Source of the DNA: Paragemmobacter amnigenus
GTDB taxonomy: Bacteria; Pseudomonadota; Alphaproteobacteria; Rhodobacterales; Rhodobacteraceae
Direction of reading: 5' to 3'
NCBI RefSeq assembly: GCF_009908265.2
Contig: NZ_JAAATX020000016.1
Location: forward strand, 1 to 64,000
DNA: 64,000 bases
How positions within the stretch are numbered: the first letter of the stretch is position 1; the number at the start of each line of letters is the position of its first letter. Under the pieces are notes generated by a model that had not been told where the DNA came from, made no database searches, and worked only from the letters and a program-made list of their open reading frames with translations. The position numbers and the translations under genes were made by a program. Positions 57,052-64,000 of this stretch are shown here, piece after piece.

Positions 57052-58458
57052 ATGACAGGGATCTCTGGCAAGACATCCACGGATTGGGTTGCCTTTGCAT
57101 CGGCCCTCGCCCCGGTGGAAACCATAGACGAGCCGGTTCTGGTGAAGAAGCGTAGCCGCGACTTCTTCTGGTTCTCGCCCATCCTCGAGCGCAGGTTGAG
57201 GAGCTGTTTCGGAGATCTGGTCGCCCGGCCGCGGACGGTTGCGGAACTGTCGCATTGCCTGTCCCTTGCCGCGCGCCATCGCGTTCCGGTCACATTGCGT
57301 GGCGGCGGGACCGGCAATTACGGCCAATCCGTGCCGCTGGAAGGCGGGCTGATCATCGAGATGACCGGTCTTGACCGGATCCTCGAGATCGGGCCGGATT
57401 TCGTACGGGTCGAGGCGGGATGCAACATCCTTGCGCTGAACCGGGCGCTGGGGGAACGGGGGCGGGAACTGCCTGTCTTTCCCTCGACCCAGGATATCGC
57501 GACGATCGGCGGATTCATTTCAGGCGGGTCGGCAGGGATCGGCACCGTAAGCCACGGGATGCTGCGCGATGACGGCAACATCCTCGAACTGCGGGTGCTG
57601 TCGGTCGAGCCAACCCCGCGCGAGGAGGTTTTCCGCGGCGGGGCGATCAACATGATCCACCACGCCTGGGGGATCAACGGCGTCATCACCGAACTGACCC
57701 TGCGGACGGTCCCGACCGAGGATTGGGTCGGCTGCATCGCAACCTTCGACAACTATCCAGACTGCCATGCGGCGGCCATCGATCTGGCCCTGTCCGAAAC
57801 GATCCGGCGCAAGCTGTGCTCCACTCTGGATGCCCATATCGGGGCCTATTTCGACCGTCTGAAAGGGATCGTGCCCCCCGGCCGAGCGATGCTTGTAACG
57901 CTGGTCCCGCGTGGCCAGGTGGATACTCTGCGCGCGCTTGTCGCCGGTCATGGCGGGCGCATCGACCTTGCCATGGACGAGGCAGAGCGGGTGGCGCGAA
58001 AGCTGCCGCATGTTTTCGAGTTTTCCTACAACCACACCACGCTTCAGGCGCTGAAGTCGGACCGCAAGGTCACCTATCTGCAGATCCTTTTCCCCGCGCC
58101 CGTCACCGTGGCGAAGGTGGTGGAGCTTCGGGCCGTGCTGGGCGACGACGTCTTCATGCACCACGAATTCGCGCGGATGGGCGGCAAGGTCGTCTCATTC
58201 GACCTGCCGCTGGTGAAGTATACGACCGACGAACGGCTTTACGAAATCATGTCGATATACGAGTCGCACGGTTGCCCGGCCTCGGACCCGCATTCCTGCA
58301 TCATCGAGGAAGGCGGGATGAAAAAGGCCGACTACCGCCATCTGGCGTGGAAAAAGCGCCTCGATCCCGGCGGTCTGCTGAACAGTCCGAAATCCCGCGA
58401 ATGGACGCGCGTGCGCGACCTTTCGGCCGAGGACATCGAAGCCCTGCACCAACCCTGA
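57052..58458 (+). CDS. FAD-binding oxidase (PCMH/GlcD type)
   Basis: A 468-residue flavoprotein with a PCMH-type FAD domain: LRGGGTGNYGQSVPLEGG (pyrophosphate loop), QDIATIGGFISGGSAGIGTV, and a C-terminal substrate domain ending HLAWKKRLDPGGLLNSPKS. Relatives oxidise 2-hydroxy acids such as glycolate or lactate, and some cytokinin-like amines. ATG 57052 is chosen; a GTG at 57019 would add 11 residues. It follows the amidohydrolase by 99 bases. Confidence 0.87.
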   Translation: MTGISGKTSTDWVAFASALAPVETIDEPVLVKKRSRDFFWFSPILERRLRSCFGDLVARPRTVAELSHCLSLAARHRVPVTLRGGGTGNYGQSVPLEGGLIIEMTGLDRILEIGPDFVRVEAGCNILALNRALGERGRELPVFPSTQDIATIGGFISGGSAGIGTVSHGMLRDDGNILELRVLSVEPTPREEVFRGGAINMIHHAWGINGVITELTLRTVPTEDWVGCIATFDNYPDCHAAAIDLALSETIRRKLCSTLDAHIGAYFDRLKGIVPPGRAMLVTLVPRGQVDTLRALVAGHGGRIDLAMDEAERVARKLPHVFEFSYNHTTLQALKSDRKVTYLQILFPAPVTVAKVVELRAVLGDDVFMHHEFARMGGKVVSFDLPLVKYTTDERLYEIMSIYESHGCPASDPHSCIIEEGGMKKADYRHLAWKKRLDPGGLLNSPKSREWTRVRDLSAEDIEALHQP

Positions 58459-58500
58459 CCCAAAGGGCGACCAACTGCCCGTCCAACAAGGAGACCTGCC

Positions 58501-60147
58501 ATGATCCATACCGACAGAAGGGGCAAGCCCTTGCCCGCCCATCTGCAGCGCACCGCACGGACGGCGGGCGGGGATCCCGTCAGCCGCCGCGAATTCCTTG
58601 CCATCGCCACGGCCTTCGGGGCCACCACGGCGACGGCCTATGCGATGCTGGGCCTGCCCGCCCCCGCCGTCGCACAGGAAACGCCGGTCAGCGGCGGCAC
58701 CTTGCGCGTCGGCATGCAGGTGATGGAGTTGAAAGACCCCCGCACCGCCGACTGGTCGCAGATCGCCAATCTGGAACGCCAGTTCCTCGAACCGCTGGTC
58801 AAGTACACCTCGGACTTCACCTTCGAAGGCAAGCTTCTGGAAAGCTGGGAGGTGAATGCAGATGCCACGCAATACACGCTCCGCCTGCGCCCCGGCGTGT
58901 TATGGAACAATGGCGATGCCTTCACCGCGGATGACGTGGTCTTCAACCTTATCCGCTGGTGCGACCGCGGGGCAGAGGGCAATTCGATGGCCTCGCGCTT
59001 TTCCGCGCTGATCGACGAGGCGACGGGCAAGGCGCGCGACGGGGCAATCGTCAAGGTCGATGATCTGACCGTTCAACTCAACCTTTCCGCGCCCGATATC
59101 GCCATCATCCCGAACATGGCCGATTACCCGGCCCTGATCGTGCATCGCAGCTATGAGGAGACGGGGTCGAACCTTGCCGCCAATCCCATCGGCACCGGCC
59201 CCTTCGAGCTGGAGTCACATTCCGTCGGGTCGGCCGCGCGTCTGGTGCGGCGCACGAATGGCGCGTGGTGGGGCGGCGAGGTCTATCTGGATGCCATCGA
59301 GTTCACCGATCTGGGCAACGATCCCACGGTCGAGCTGAACGCATGGGCGGCGGGTGACATCGACCTCAACCAGCAATCCAGCGAGAATTTCATCGACCAG
59401 CTTGACGCAATCGGCCTGACACGCAACGAGATCGCGACTGCAAATACCGTCGTGGCACGGATGAACGTCCAGCAGGCACCCTACACGGACAAGCGCGTGC
59501 GTCAGGCCATCCAGGCCGCCGTCGACAATGCTATCGTGCTGGAACTCGGTATTTCCGGCCGTGGGTCGGTGGCCGAGAACCATCATGTGAGCCCGATCCA
59601 TCCCGAATATGCCGAACTGCCGAAGCAGTCGCGCGATCCAGAGCGCGCCAAGGCCCTGCTGGCAGAGGCGGGAATGTCGGACTACGAATTCGACCTCATC
59701 TCCATCGATCAGGACTATCATCAGGCCAGTTGCGACGCCATCGCCGCGCAGGTGCGTGACGCAGGCATCAACATCAAGCGGACCGTCATCCCGGGTGCCA
59801 CCTTCTGGAACGACTGGACGAAATACCCCTTCTCGATGACCAACTGGAACATGCGCCCCCTCGGCGTGCAGGTTCTGGCGCTTGCCTATCGCTCTGGCGA
59901 GGCATGGAATGAAAGCGCCTATTCCAACCCCGACTTCGACGCCAAGCTGTCGCAGGCCCTTGCCACTGCCGATGTCGAGGCGCGCCGGGTCATCATGGCG
60001 GAGCTTCAGGCAATGCTTCAGGATGACGGCATCCTGATCCAGCCCTTCTGGCAGAATGTCTACTCGCACAATACGCCTCGCGTTAAGGGCTACCGTGTGC
60101 ATCAGACTTTCGAGATGGATCTCGGCAAGGTCTGGCTGGAAGCCTGA
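58501..60147 (+). CDS. ABC transporter solute-binding protein, family 5, Tat-exported
   Basis: A 548-residue periplasmic binding protein of the dipeptide/oligopeptide/nickel type. It carries a long N-terminus with twin-arginine signal SRREFLAIATAFG (Arg29-Arg30) and a cleavage site near AVA-QE (residue 58), so it is exported folded. The mature part shows the family pattern RVGMQVMELKDPRTADW and LLESWEVNADATQYTLRLR. AAGGAG stands before the ATG. No permease or ATPase gene follows; the run ends at the terminator, so the rest of the transporter is elsewhere. Confidence 0.92.
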   Translation: MIHTDRRGKPLPAHLQRTARTAGGDPVSRREFLAIATAFGATTATAYAMLGLPAPAVAQETPVSGGTLRVGMQVMELKDPRTADWSQIANLERQFLEPLVKYTSDFTFEGKLLESWEVNADATQYTLRLRPGVLWNNGDAFTADDVVFNLIRWCDRGAEGNSMASRFSALIDEATGKARDGAIVKVDDLTVQLNLSAPDIAIIPNMADYPALIVHRSYEETGSNLAANPIGTGPFELESHSVGSAARLVRRTNGAWWGGEVYLDAIEFTDLGNDPTVELNAWAAGDIDLNQQSSENFIDQLDAIGLTRNEIATANTVVARMNVQQAPYTDKRVRQAIQAAVDNAIVLELGISGRGSVAENHHVSPIHPEYAELPKQSRDPERAKALLAEAGMSDYEFDLISIDQDYHQASCDAIAAQVRDAGINIKRTVIPGATFWNDWTKYPFSMTNWNMRPLGVQVLALAYRSGEAWNESAYSNPDFDAKLSQALATADVEARRVIMAELQAMLQDDGILIQPFWQNVYSHNTPRVKGYRVHQTFEMDLGKVWLEA

Positions 60148-60169
60148 ACCCGCACCGCCCGATGAAAGA

Positions 60170-60195
60170 AAAAGGGCCGGGAAACCGGCCCTTTT
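60170..60195. terminator. Strong bidirectional terminator
   Basis: AAAAGGGCCGG (60170-60180), loop GAAA, CCGGCCCTTTT (60185-60195): an 11 bp stem with A and T runs on either side. It separates the solute-binding protein gene from the convergent dehydrogenase gene and can serve both. Confidence 0.93.
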
Positions 60196-60217
60196 CCCTT
60201 GCGGCGGCTAGATCGGA

Positions 60218-62653
60218 TCACTGTCGCAGGCGCGACCCGTCTGGATCGAAGGCAGGACCGGCAAGCACGCTTGCCCGGTGCGGGCGACCAAGAACCATCA
60301 CGGAAAGCTCGGCCCCCGGCGCGATGTCGGGGCGCAGATAGGCCAGCGCCAGCGACTGGCGCACGTGATGACCATAGGCCCCGGACGACACCTTTCCCGC
60401 AGGCCGTCCCTCGGGGTCGAAGATCGGCTCGTTCCCGGTGGCATCGGCGGTGGTGGCGTCGATGGCGATGGTCCGCAGCACCTCGCGCGGGGGGTGCCCC
60501 GCGATGGCGGCATAGGCCGCCTTGTTCAGGAAATCCTTGTCCATGCGGATCAGCCCCGCCAGACCCGTTTCCTGCGGCCAGTATTCGGGCGAATAATCCC
60601 GCCCCCAGCTGCCATAGCCCTTTTCCACCCGCAGGCTCATCAGCGCGCGGCTGCCCACGGGGCCGGCGCCAAGGGGCGCACCCGCCGCGAGCAGGGCATC
60701 GTAAAGCGCGGCCTGATCCTGTTCGGCGCAATGGAGTTCCCATCCCAGATCGCCGGTGAAGGACAGCCGCAGCGCGATGCAGTCGATCCCCGCCACGCGG
60801 ATGCGGGCCGCGCGGGCAAAGGGGAAAGTGGCACTGGACAGGTCGGTATCGGTCAGGGGTTGCAGCAGGTCGCGCGCCAGCGGCCCTGCCACGTTGAAGC
60901 CTGCCATCGCCTCGGTCACGCTGTGCCACTGCGTCCCTGCGGGCAAGGGCACGGCATCGAAGAAGCGGCGGTGATAGCGTTCGGCCATGCCGGAGCCCAC
61001 CATGAAGAAGTCGCCCTCTCCCAGACAGGTGACGGTGAAGTCGCCCGCGATCCCGCCGCGCCTGCCGATCAGGGGGGCAAGGCAACTGCGCCCCGGCAGC
61101 GACGGGATGCGGTTGGCCAGCAGCGCGTCAAGCCAGTCGCGCGCGCCGGGGCCGGTGATGCGGTAGCGCGCGAAATTCGAGATGTCGATGATCCCTGCAC
61201 GGTCGCGCAGCATCCGCGCCTCGCGCCCCACGGGCGCCCACCAGTTCTGCCGCTCGAACCCCGCCGTCTCTTCCTGCGGCTCGCCTTCGGCGGCGAACCA
61301 CAGGGGATGTTCCCAACCGTAGTTCAGCCCGAACACCGCCCCCATGTCCTTTTGACGGCCGTAGACGGGGCGCGTGCGGACGGGACGGCCCGCCGCGCGT
61401 TCCTCGTTCGGGAAGTGGATCTTGAAGCGGTTTGCATATTGGTCGCGCACCCGCGCCTTGGTGAATTCCCGCCCCGCCCATGCGCCAAAGCGGGCAAGGT
61501 CCCAGCCGAACATGTCCATCTTCGGCTCGCCCTCGACGATCCATTCGGCGGCCAGCAGCCCCAGCCCGCCGGATTGCGAGAAGCCGGGGATGATCCCGTT
61601 GCAGCAGAAATAGTTCCGCAGTTCCGGCACGGGGCCGAACAGAGCCGAGGAATCGGGCGACCAGATCATCGGGCCGTTGATGACGCGTTTGATCCCCGCC
61701 GTGCCGACGACCGGCACGCGGGCGATGGCGCGCAGCATGTTGGGTTCGATCCGGTCCAGATCATCGGCAAAGAGTTCGTGGCCGAACCCCGCGGGCGTGC
61801 CCTCCTCGGCCCAGAAGCGCATGTCGCGCTCGTAGGCGCCGACCAGCAGCCCCTTGCCCTCCTGCCGCAGGTAATATTCCCCGTCCCGATCCGCCACCGA
61901 CGGAAGGCGGCGGTCCAGCGCGGCGATCTCGGCGATGGTTTCGGTGACGAAATACTGGTGCTCCGTCGGCATCAGGGGCAGTTCGATCCCCGCCATGCGC
62001 GCCACTTCCCGCGCCCACAGACCCGCGGCATTGACCACCCATTGCGTGTGGATGTCGCCCGAGGGTGTCTCGACGATCCACGACCCGTCAGGTTGCGCCC
62101 GCGTCGCCGTCACGGGGCAGTTGCGGTGGATCTGCGCCCCCCGCGCCCGTGCCCCCGCCGCATAGGCCATGGTCACGCCCGACGGGTCCACGTTGCCGCC
62201 CTGCGGTTCGAACATGATGCAGCGGATGCCGTCGAAATCCACCAGCGGGTGCAGACGCTCTGCCTCGTCCCGCGTCACCTCGTGGAAATCCATCCCGTAA
62301 TAGCGGGCCTTGGCTGCCTGAAGCCGCAACTGGTGTTCGCGCGCCCCGGTCTGGGCGAGGTAGAGGCTGCCGGGCTGGAAGATGCCGCAGCCCTGCCCCG
62401 TCTCGGCCTCCAGCTCCTTGTAAAGGCCCATGGTGTAGTGCTGCAGGCGGCTGATATTGGTGCTGTCATGCAGCCCGTGGATGTTCGCCGCCGCGTGCCA
62501 TGTCGAACCGGAGGTCAGCTCGGACCGTTCCAGCAGGACGACATCGGTCCAGCCCAGTTTGGTCAGGTGGTAAAGGATCGAACAGCCGACCAGCCCACCC
62601 CCGATGACCACCACCTGCGCGTGGGATTTCAGCTTCGTCTCAGGGCTCGTCAT
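60218..62653 (-). CDS. Dimethylglycine/sarcosine dehydrogenase-like FAD-GcvT protein
   Basis: An 811-residue two-part enzyme. The N-terminal DAO-type FAD domain has the dinucleotide motif VVVIGGGLVGCSILYHL (residues 14-30) and GSTWHAAAN with His53 at the place of the covalently flavinylated histidine of dimethylglycine dehydrogenase. The C-terminal half (from about 440) is a GcvT/aminomethyltransferase fold that binds tetrahydrofolate and traps the released methyl as methylene-THF. The likely substrate is an N-methyl glycine or similar amine. Start ATG 62653 overlaps the upstream mttB-like stop by 14 bases. Confidence 0.9.
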   Translation of the reverse strand: MTSPETKLKSHAQVVVIGGGLVGCSILYHLTKLGWTDVVLLERSELTSGSTWHAAANIHGLHDSTNISRLQHYTMGLYKELEAETGQGCGIFQPGSLYLAQTGAREHQLRLQAAKARYYGMDFHEVTRDEAERLHPLVDFDGIRCIMFEPQGGNVDPSGVTMAYAAGARARGAQIHRNCPVTATRAQPDGSWIVETPSGDIHTQWVVNAAGLWAREVARMAGIELPLMPTEHQYFVTETIAEIAALDRRLPSVADRDGEYYLRQEGKGLLVGAYERDMRFWAEEGTPAGFGHELFADDLDRIEPNMLRAIARVPVVGTAGIKRVINGPMIWSPDSSALFGPVPELRNYFCCNGIIPGFSQSGGLGLLAAEWIVEGEPKMDMFGWDLARFGAWAGREFTKARVRDQYANRFKIHFPNEERAAGRPVRTRPVYGRQKDMGAVFGLNYGWEHPLWFAAEGEPQEETAGFERQNWWAPVGREARMLRDRAGIIDISNFARYRITGPGARDWLDALLANRIPSLPGRSCLAPLIGRRGGIAGDFTVTCLGEGDFFMVGSGMAERYHRRFFDAVPLPAGTQWHSVTEAMAGFNVAGPLARDLLQPLTDTDLSSATFPFARAARIRVAGIDCIALRLSFTGDLGWELHCAEQDQAALYDALLAAGAPLGAGPVGSRALMSLRVEKGYGSWGRDYSPEYWPQETGLAGLIRMDKDFLNKAAYAAIAGHPPREVLRTIAIDATTADATGNEPIFDPEGRPAGKVSSGAYGHHVRQSLALAYLRPDIAPGAELSVMVLGRPHRASVLAGPAFDPDGSRLRQ

Positions 62654-64000
62654 GTCCGATCTCTTCCCGCCGTCTGGCGACATAGGCTTCCAGTTCTTCG
62701 CGCCGCGATGCGTCCATCGCCGGTTCTTCGTATTCGGCCAGCGCCTGCTGCCACAGGTCGGTCGCACGTTGTGCGGCATCCTTGGCACCTGCAATGGCCC
62801 AGTTCTCGTAACTGCGCCAATCTGACAGCATAGGGGCATAGAAGGCCCGTTCATAGCGCGCCATGGTATGGGCCGCGCCGAAGAAATGCCCCCCCGCAGG
62901 CACGTCGCGGATGGCGTCGAACCCGAGCTCGTCGGCGTCCCATTTCACGGGGCGCAGGAATTCCACCATGTTCTGCAAGATCTCGACGTCGAGGATCAGC
63001 TTCTCATAGCTGGCGGTCAGCCCGCCCTCGAGCCAACCCGCCGCATGATAGATCAGGTTGGCCCCGCCCATCACCGCCCCCCAAGTGGCCATGGCCGTTT
63101 CATAGGCGGCCTGCAGATCGACGGCATTCGACGCATTGGCATTCGACGTCCGGTAGGGCAGGCCATAGCGCCGCGCCAACTGCCCCGCGATCACGTTTGC
63201 CTTTGCATTCTCGGGCGTGCCGAAGGCGGGCGCACCGGACCGCATGTCCACGTTCGAAGTGAAGGCCCCGTACATCACCGGCGTGCCCGGGCGGACGAGC
63301 TGGGTCAGGACCACACCGAACAGCGCCTCGGCATTCTGCTGGGCCATAGCGGCAGGCAAGCTGACCGGCGTCATAGCGCCCATCAGGGTAAAGGGAGTGA
63401 TCGTCACGGGCTGGCCATGTTCGGCCATGGCGATCAGCCCGTCGCCCATTGCATCATCCAGCAACCGGGGCGAATTGACGCTGATGATCGTGGTGACTCC
63501 CGGCTCCCGCGCCATCTCTTCCAGCGTCACGCCACGGGCGATGGCCATCATGCGGATGCCGTCCATGGCCCGCCCGCGCCCGATGGCTGTGCAATGGAAG
63601 GACAGCTCCGACAGGGTGAGATTGGCAAAATACGTATCCAGGTGGCGGTTGTTGGCAGGCAGTTCCTGCGGGGCCATCACCTGATTGCCTATCATGTGGA
63701 TGACGTTGAAATGCTGCGCCAGCCGGATGAAGTTCCGGTAATCCTCAAGGTTGCCTGACCTGCGTCCCTTGATGCGGTCATCCACATTGGGCGGCCCCGC
63801 GACGAGTCCGAAGACCAGATCGCGGCCACCGAAATGGACCCGCCGCGCGGGATTGCGCGGGGTAAGCGTGAAGTGGCGCGGTACGGTGGACAGCGCCTGC
63901 GCGACGATGGTTTCATCCAGCCGCACAAGACCTTCGTCATCGACGCGTGCACCGGCCTTACGCATCAGGTCGCGAACGTTTTCGCCCATGACCTTGATGC
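62640..64000 (-). CDS. Trimethylamine methyltransferase MttB family, partial
   Basis: The 3' part (over 450 residues) of an MttB-superfamily corrinoid-dependent methyltransferase; the frame is open to the right edge, and normal length is about 500, so the N-terminus is missing. Visible are LTPRNPARRVHFGGRDLVFG, FTSNVDMRSGAPAFGTPE and ANLIYHAAGWLEGGL. No in-frame amber codon interrupts the visible part, so it is the pyrrolysine-free type, members of which demethylate glycine betaine or other quaternary amines. It is the upstream gene of an operon with the FAD-GcvT dehydrogenase. A cognate corrinoid protein is not seen and may lie to the right. Confidence 0.88.
   Translation of the reverse strand, partial: IKVMGENVRDLMRKAGARVDDEGLVRLDETIVAQALSTVPRHFTLTPRNPARRVHFGGRDLVFGLVAGPPNVDDRIKGRRSGNLEDYRNFIRLAQHFNVIHMIGNQVMAPQELPANNRHLDTYFANLTLSELSFHCTAIGRGRAMDGIRMMAIARGVTLEEMAREPGVTTIISVNSPRLLDDAMGDGLIAMAEHGQPVTITPFTLMGAMTPVSLPAAMAQQNAEALFGVVLTQLVRPGTPVMYGAFTSNVDMRSGAPAFGTPENAKANVIAGQLARRYGLPYRTSNANASNAVDLQAAYETAMATWGAVMGGANLIYHAAGWLEGGLTASYEKLILDVEILQNMVEFLRPVKWDADELGFDAIRDVPAGGHFFGAAHTMARYERAFYAPMLSDWRSYENWAIAGAKDAAQRATDLWQQALAEYEEPAMDASRREELEAYVARRREEIGHDEP

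Noticed and set aside
60278-62833. Open frame of about 850 codons antisense to the FAD-GcvT dehydrogenase
   Set aside because: Shadow of a well-supported gene; composition dominated by Arg, Ala, Gly and His with no recognisable domain.
52030-63989. Genomic island inserted at the tRNA
   Set aside because: No integrase, no repeat of the tRNA 3' end was noticed to the right, and composition looks like the rest of the window.

Overview
The window is GC-rich and densely coded, and it reads as ordinary chromosome of an alphaproteobacterium of the order Rhodobacterales (Rhodobacter/Paracoccus/Roseobacter relatives). The reasons are the family-level look of the proteins, the order ppiD-trpE-yibQ-trpGDC-moaC-moeA-lexA, the alphaproteobacterial LexA box GAAC-N7-GAAC in front of lexA, the aerobic cobaltochelatase pair cobS/cobT, and the dimethylglycine dehydrogenase-like and MttB-like genes at the right end. 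I see no rRNA, CRISPR array, insertion sequence, integrase or phage gene. Species cannot be named from the sequence alone.

Layout. Bases 1-10,300 hold a folding factor, tryptophan synthesis (trpE, then trpG-trpD-trpC with overlapping ends), molybdenum cofactor genes moaC and moeA, and the SOS repressor lexA. A periplasmic deacetylase-fold gene is inverted between trpE and trpG. Bases 10,260-15,260 carry comEC (convergent with lexA), gltX and gltA, closed by a strong terminator. Bases 15,280-19,460 hold an orphan molybdopterin-binding oxidoreductase large subunit and an ornithine/lysine decarboxylase divergent from an Lrp regulator. Bases 19,740-29,690 hold valS, a cluster of REP-like hairpins, a HisC-type aminotransferase, a DUF4177 protein, gatB, a lytic transglycosylase-like lipoprotein and pepN. 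Bases 29,750-38,250 hold a sensor kinase, a ZIP metal transporter, a photolyase with a DUF2256 partner, an arsR-SRPBCC-SRPBCC operon and malate synthase G. Bases 38,310-45,340 hold bolA/dnaJ-type genes, a di-haem cytochrome c peroxidase, and cobS and cobT. Bases 45,400-52,110 are housekeeping: aminopeptidase P, DUF427, sufE, a lipoprotein, rnd, purM-purN, a 59-residue membrane protein and a CAT-anticodon tRNA.

The least explained part is 52,160-64,000. A RidA-like gene diverges from a seven-gene rightward run: glutamine amidotransferase, EamA permease, flavodoxin-fold quinone reductase, creatininase family, cytosine-deaminase-like amidohydrolase, FAD oxidase, Tat-exported solute-binding protein. 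This run ends at a strong bidirectional terminator, where it meets an opposing pair, mttB-like then dimethylglycine dehydrogenase-like. Together they suggest uptake and breakdown of an amide- or N-methyl-containing nitrogen compound; the substrate is not evident.

Starts were moved from the longest open frame to an internal codon wherever a ribosome binding site or family length favoured it; each case is stated. No gene-free stretch exceeds 300 bases. Long open frames antisense to the listed genes are treated as high-GC artefacts.
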